Source of the DNA: Methanobacteriota archaeon
GTDB taxonomy: Archaea; Thermoplasmatota; Poseidoniia; Poseidoniales; Thalassarchaeaceae
DNA: 8,250 bases
Direction of reading: 5' to 3'
Assembly: GCA_002731195.1 (NCBI GenBank)
Contig: PCAI01000028.1
Coordinates: forward strand, 1 to 8,250
The position numbers and the translations under genes were made by a program. This document shows positions 6,503 to 8,250 of the stretch, one piece after another. Every line of letters starts with the position of its first letter. Within the stretch, counting starts at the first letter, position 1. The notes beneath the pieces were generated by a model. It saw only the letters and a list, made by a program, of their open reading frames with translations. It was not told where the DNA came from and did not search any database.

Positions 6503-8250
6503 GATATTCGCTTCAACAATTCATTTGCTGCATTACTACATTCAGCTTTTCTAAATCTGTCTAAAGATTCCCTCCAATGCGATAGTTTTCTTTCAGGTTC
6601 CAATAGCCCTCTCCAAAACCACTTCTGTGCAGATATTCTTCGATATGCTGCTATATCCTCGCGTAAAAATTTCTCAGAAATTTTAGAATGCTTGTCGATT
6701 AGCCACTGAGGATAATTTGTCCCTGATGCCTCTAAAGTTGCGTGAATTAAACTTATCTTATCAAGCAAATTATCGCATTTCTCAATTTCATTTCTTGCTG
6801 CTTCAATAGATTCTGGCGATGCCGCATTATTTTCTCTTGCAAATAATCTTGATCTTAAATCAAGAATTCGTAATCTTGGATGATTATGACCTAGTTGTGA
6901 TTCCAATAAACTCCGTGAAGATGCGGCAACAGAAAGATTTTGTAATTCTGATGCAATTGAAAATTTTAAGAGATGCAGAGAAAGAATGGCGGAATTTTTC
7001 TGTTCAGAAGGTAAATTAGAGAACTCTAAGGAATTTATTCTTTTGTTTATCTTTGCTGCCAAAGTAGGATCTATTGGCCCAGGTAATCTATCATCATATA
7101 GTCTGACAAGAGTAGAAATTTCATATTTGATTCCTTCTACATTGTCAAGTTCCCTCATAGCTTCTAAATCTAATTTTTCAGCAAGTCTTGAGTCGCCCTT
7201 AATTCTCGCCAAACGGGCCTGACGGAGTTTTTTTCTTGGTCCATCTGGAAGTAACTTGATATGTGATTTTGCAACATCTGTTTCTCCTCTCTCTAATGCT
7301 ATATCTGACGCGGTTTCTCTTAATACAGTATCATCACTAATTTCTACCGCTTGTTCGGCAATGATGGCTGCTGCAGCGCTATCTTGATTTATTATATCGG
7401 AAAGATTAGAAATTAACCACTCAGAATCAATATCTTTTCCGGAGTTGAGGTGGAAGTGTGCCTCCATCCTTTTCGCCCTATGACCTTGACGTGTGGACCA
7501 TTTTTTTGCCATTTGAGAATTAAGTTTGTGTGAATTTTCAAGAGATATGTCATTTCTACGGACATTACGTATTAAGTGATGCGTTTCAATATCTTTACTC
7601 TTCCATCTTAGAATTGCTGAATTATCTAATTCGTTGGCTCCTGAAGGATAGAATAATTCATCGAAACTTAAAGGAATTGGAGATAAGCATAATTCATCTA
7701 AAGTCTCTAATCCTTCACCACTAAGTCTTTTGATTACAGTAGATCGTACGTATTCTTGAACTGCTTCTACTTTTTCTGGGATTTTTTCTTTAGGAGACCA
7801 AAGATGCAAAGCCAAAGGATGGCCTCCTAATGACTGAGCTATATTCAGGGCTGAGTCTTCATCTAAATCAGATGGAAGAATTTCCCTAGCATCATTATAT
7901 GATAATCCATCTAATCTTATATTTTCATAATTTGGTAATTCCTTAAATGGACTAGGTGCTCTAACCATAATTAAAACAGATGATTTGATACTAGAAATTT
8001 CAGATAGTAGATTTTCAACGTTAGTAAAATGCCTCTTATTTAACTCCTGAATTTCGTCAATAACCAATAATGTTCGAGAAGAATTTACATTTGTTGCTAT
8101 GGCTTCTGGAGAAGCCCAACCTGATTGCCCTAACCACATTTCTGCTATTGAAGAAACGTCAGAATCACCATTACAAGAAGCCCAGCGTGAAATCCATCCT
8201 TTAGCCATGAGAGAATCTGCAATACCCCGGGCTAGACTAGTCTTACCTAT
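6490..8250 (-). CDS. STAND/NB-ARC-like ATPase with helical-repeat tail (N terminus beyond right edge)
   Basis: The frame is open to the right edge, giving 586 visible residues; the Met at 8208 is internal. The first codons at the edge read IGKTSLARGIADSL, the end of a Walker A P-loop (G-K-T-S at 2-5) whose first glycines lie outside. Walker B is TLLVIDEIQ (about 60-68). VLIMVRAPS (about 92-100) fits the sensor/RNBS-B strand with its Arg, and LGGHPLALHL (about 141-150) is the GxPLAL motif diagnostic of NB-ARC/STAND NTPases. A probable winged-helix segment (about 170-230) follows, then alpha-helical, TPR-like repeats from about 255 to the end (AIIAEQAVEI, ALERGETDVAKSH, ARLARIKGDSRLAEK). STAND proteins act as ligand-gated switches that oligomerise, in transcription control (MalT type), signalling or antiviral defence (Avs type). 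The missing N terminus would carry the effector or DNA-binding part, so the role is undecided. The tail ends flush against the convergent RAM pair. Confidence 0.85.
   Translation of the reverse strand: MGKTSLARGIADSLMAKGWISRWASCNGDSDVSSIAEMWLGQSGWASPEAIATNVNSSRTLLVIDEIQELNKRHFTNVENLLSEISSIKSSVLIMVRAPSPFKELPNYENIRLDGLSYNDAREILPSDLDEDSALNIAQSLGGHPLALHLWSPKEKIPEKVEAVQEYVRSTVIKRLSGEGLETLDELCLSPIPLSFDELFYPSGANELDNSAILRWKSKDIETHHLIRNVRRNDISLENSHKLNSQMAKKWSTRQGHRAKRMEAHFHLNSGKDIDSEWLISNLSDIINQDSAAAAIIAEQAVEISDDTVLRETASDIALERGETDVAKSHIKLLPDGPRKKLRQARLARIKGDSRLAEKLDLEAMRELDNVEGIKYEISTLVRLYDDRLPGPIDPTLAAKINKRINSLEFSNLPSEQKNSAILSLHLLKFSIASELQNLSVAASSRSLLESQLGHNHPRLRILDLRSRLFARENNAASPESIEAARNEIEKCDNLLDKISLIHATLEASGTNYPQWLIDKHSKISEKFLREDIAAYRRISAQKWFWRGLLEPERKLSHWRESLDRFRKAECSNAANELLKRISKII

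Noticed and set aside
8206..8208. ATG as the start of the ATPase gene
   Set aside because: The reading frame stays open to the window edge and the 14 extra codons encode IGKTSLARGIADSL, the end of a Walker A motif, so this Met is internal.
1..8250. tRNA, rRNA, insertion sequences or prophage genes
   Set aside because: No cloverleaf-like stretch, transposase, integrase or terminal inverted repeat was seen, and nearly all sequence is accounted for by protein-coding genes.

Overview
The window is AT-rich, with tightly packed genes, and looks archaeal. It best resembles an uncultured marine planktonic euryarchaeon of the Poseidoniales (Marine Group II) type. That placement is inference. It rests on a giant secreted beta-helix/Ig-like surface protein with one C-terminal membrane anchor, stand-alone Lrp/AsnC ligand-binding (RAM) domain proteins, TATA-like promoter elements and very short intergenic gaps. 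No rRNA or universal marker gene is present to confirm it.

Layout, left to right. (1) Positions 1-408, minus strand: the N-terminal part of a GT4-family glycosyltransferase that runs off the left edge. (2) Positions 409-511: a short divergent promoter region. (3) Positions 512-1249, plus strand: a complete soluble GT2-family glycosyltransferase related to dolichyl-phosphate sugar synthases. (4) Positions 1246-5910, minus strand: a 1554-residue exported protein with a signal peptide, a long parallel beta-helix, about six Ig/PKD-like modules, one further beta module, one transmembrane helix and a short charged cytoplasmic tail. Its 3' end overlaps the GT2 gene by 4 bp. (5) Positions 5911-6019: a divergent promoter region. 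(6) Positions 6020-6256 and 6256-6489, plus strand: two paralogous stand-alone RAM-domain proteins whose stop and start codons overlap. (7) Positions 6490-8250, minus strand: the C-terminal 586 residues of a STAND/NB-ARC-like ATPase with a helical-repeat tail. The window cuts it just upstream of the Walker A lysine, so its true start lies outside.

How the genes may work together: the two glycosyltransferases and the large, sequon-rich surface protein fit a cell-surface or glycoconjugate neighbourhood. The RAM pair and the STAND ATPase look like sensing or regulatory proteins. Nothing in the sequence ties them functionally to the surface protein beyond adjacency and a possible shared promoter region. 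I see no tRNA, rRNA, CRISPR array, insertion sequence or attachment site, and no clear evidence of a wholly new system. The most interesting points are the RAM gene pair, the architecture of the surface protein and the edge-truncated STAND ATPase.
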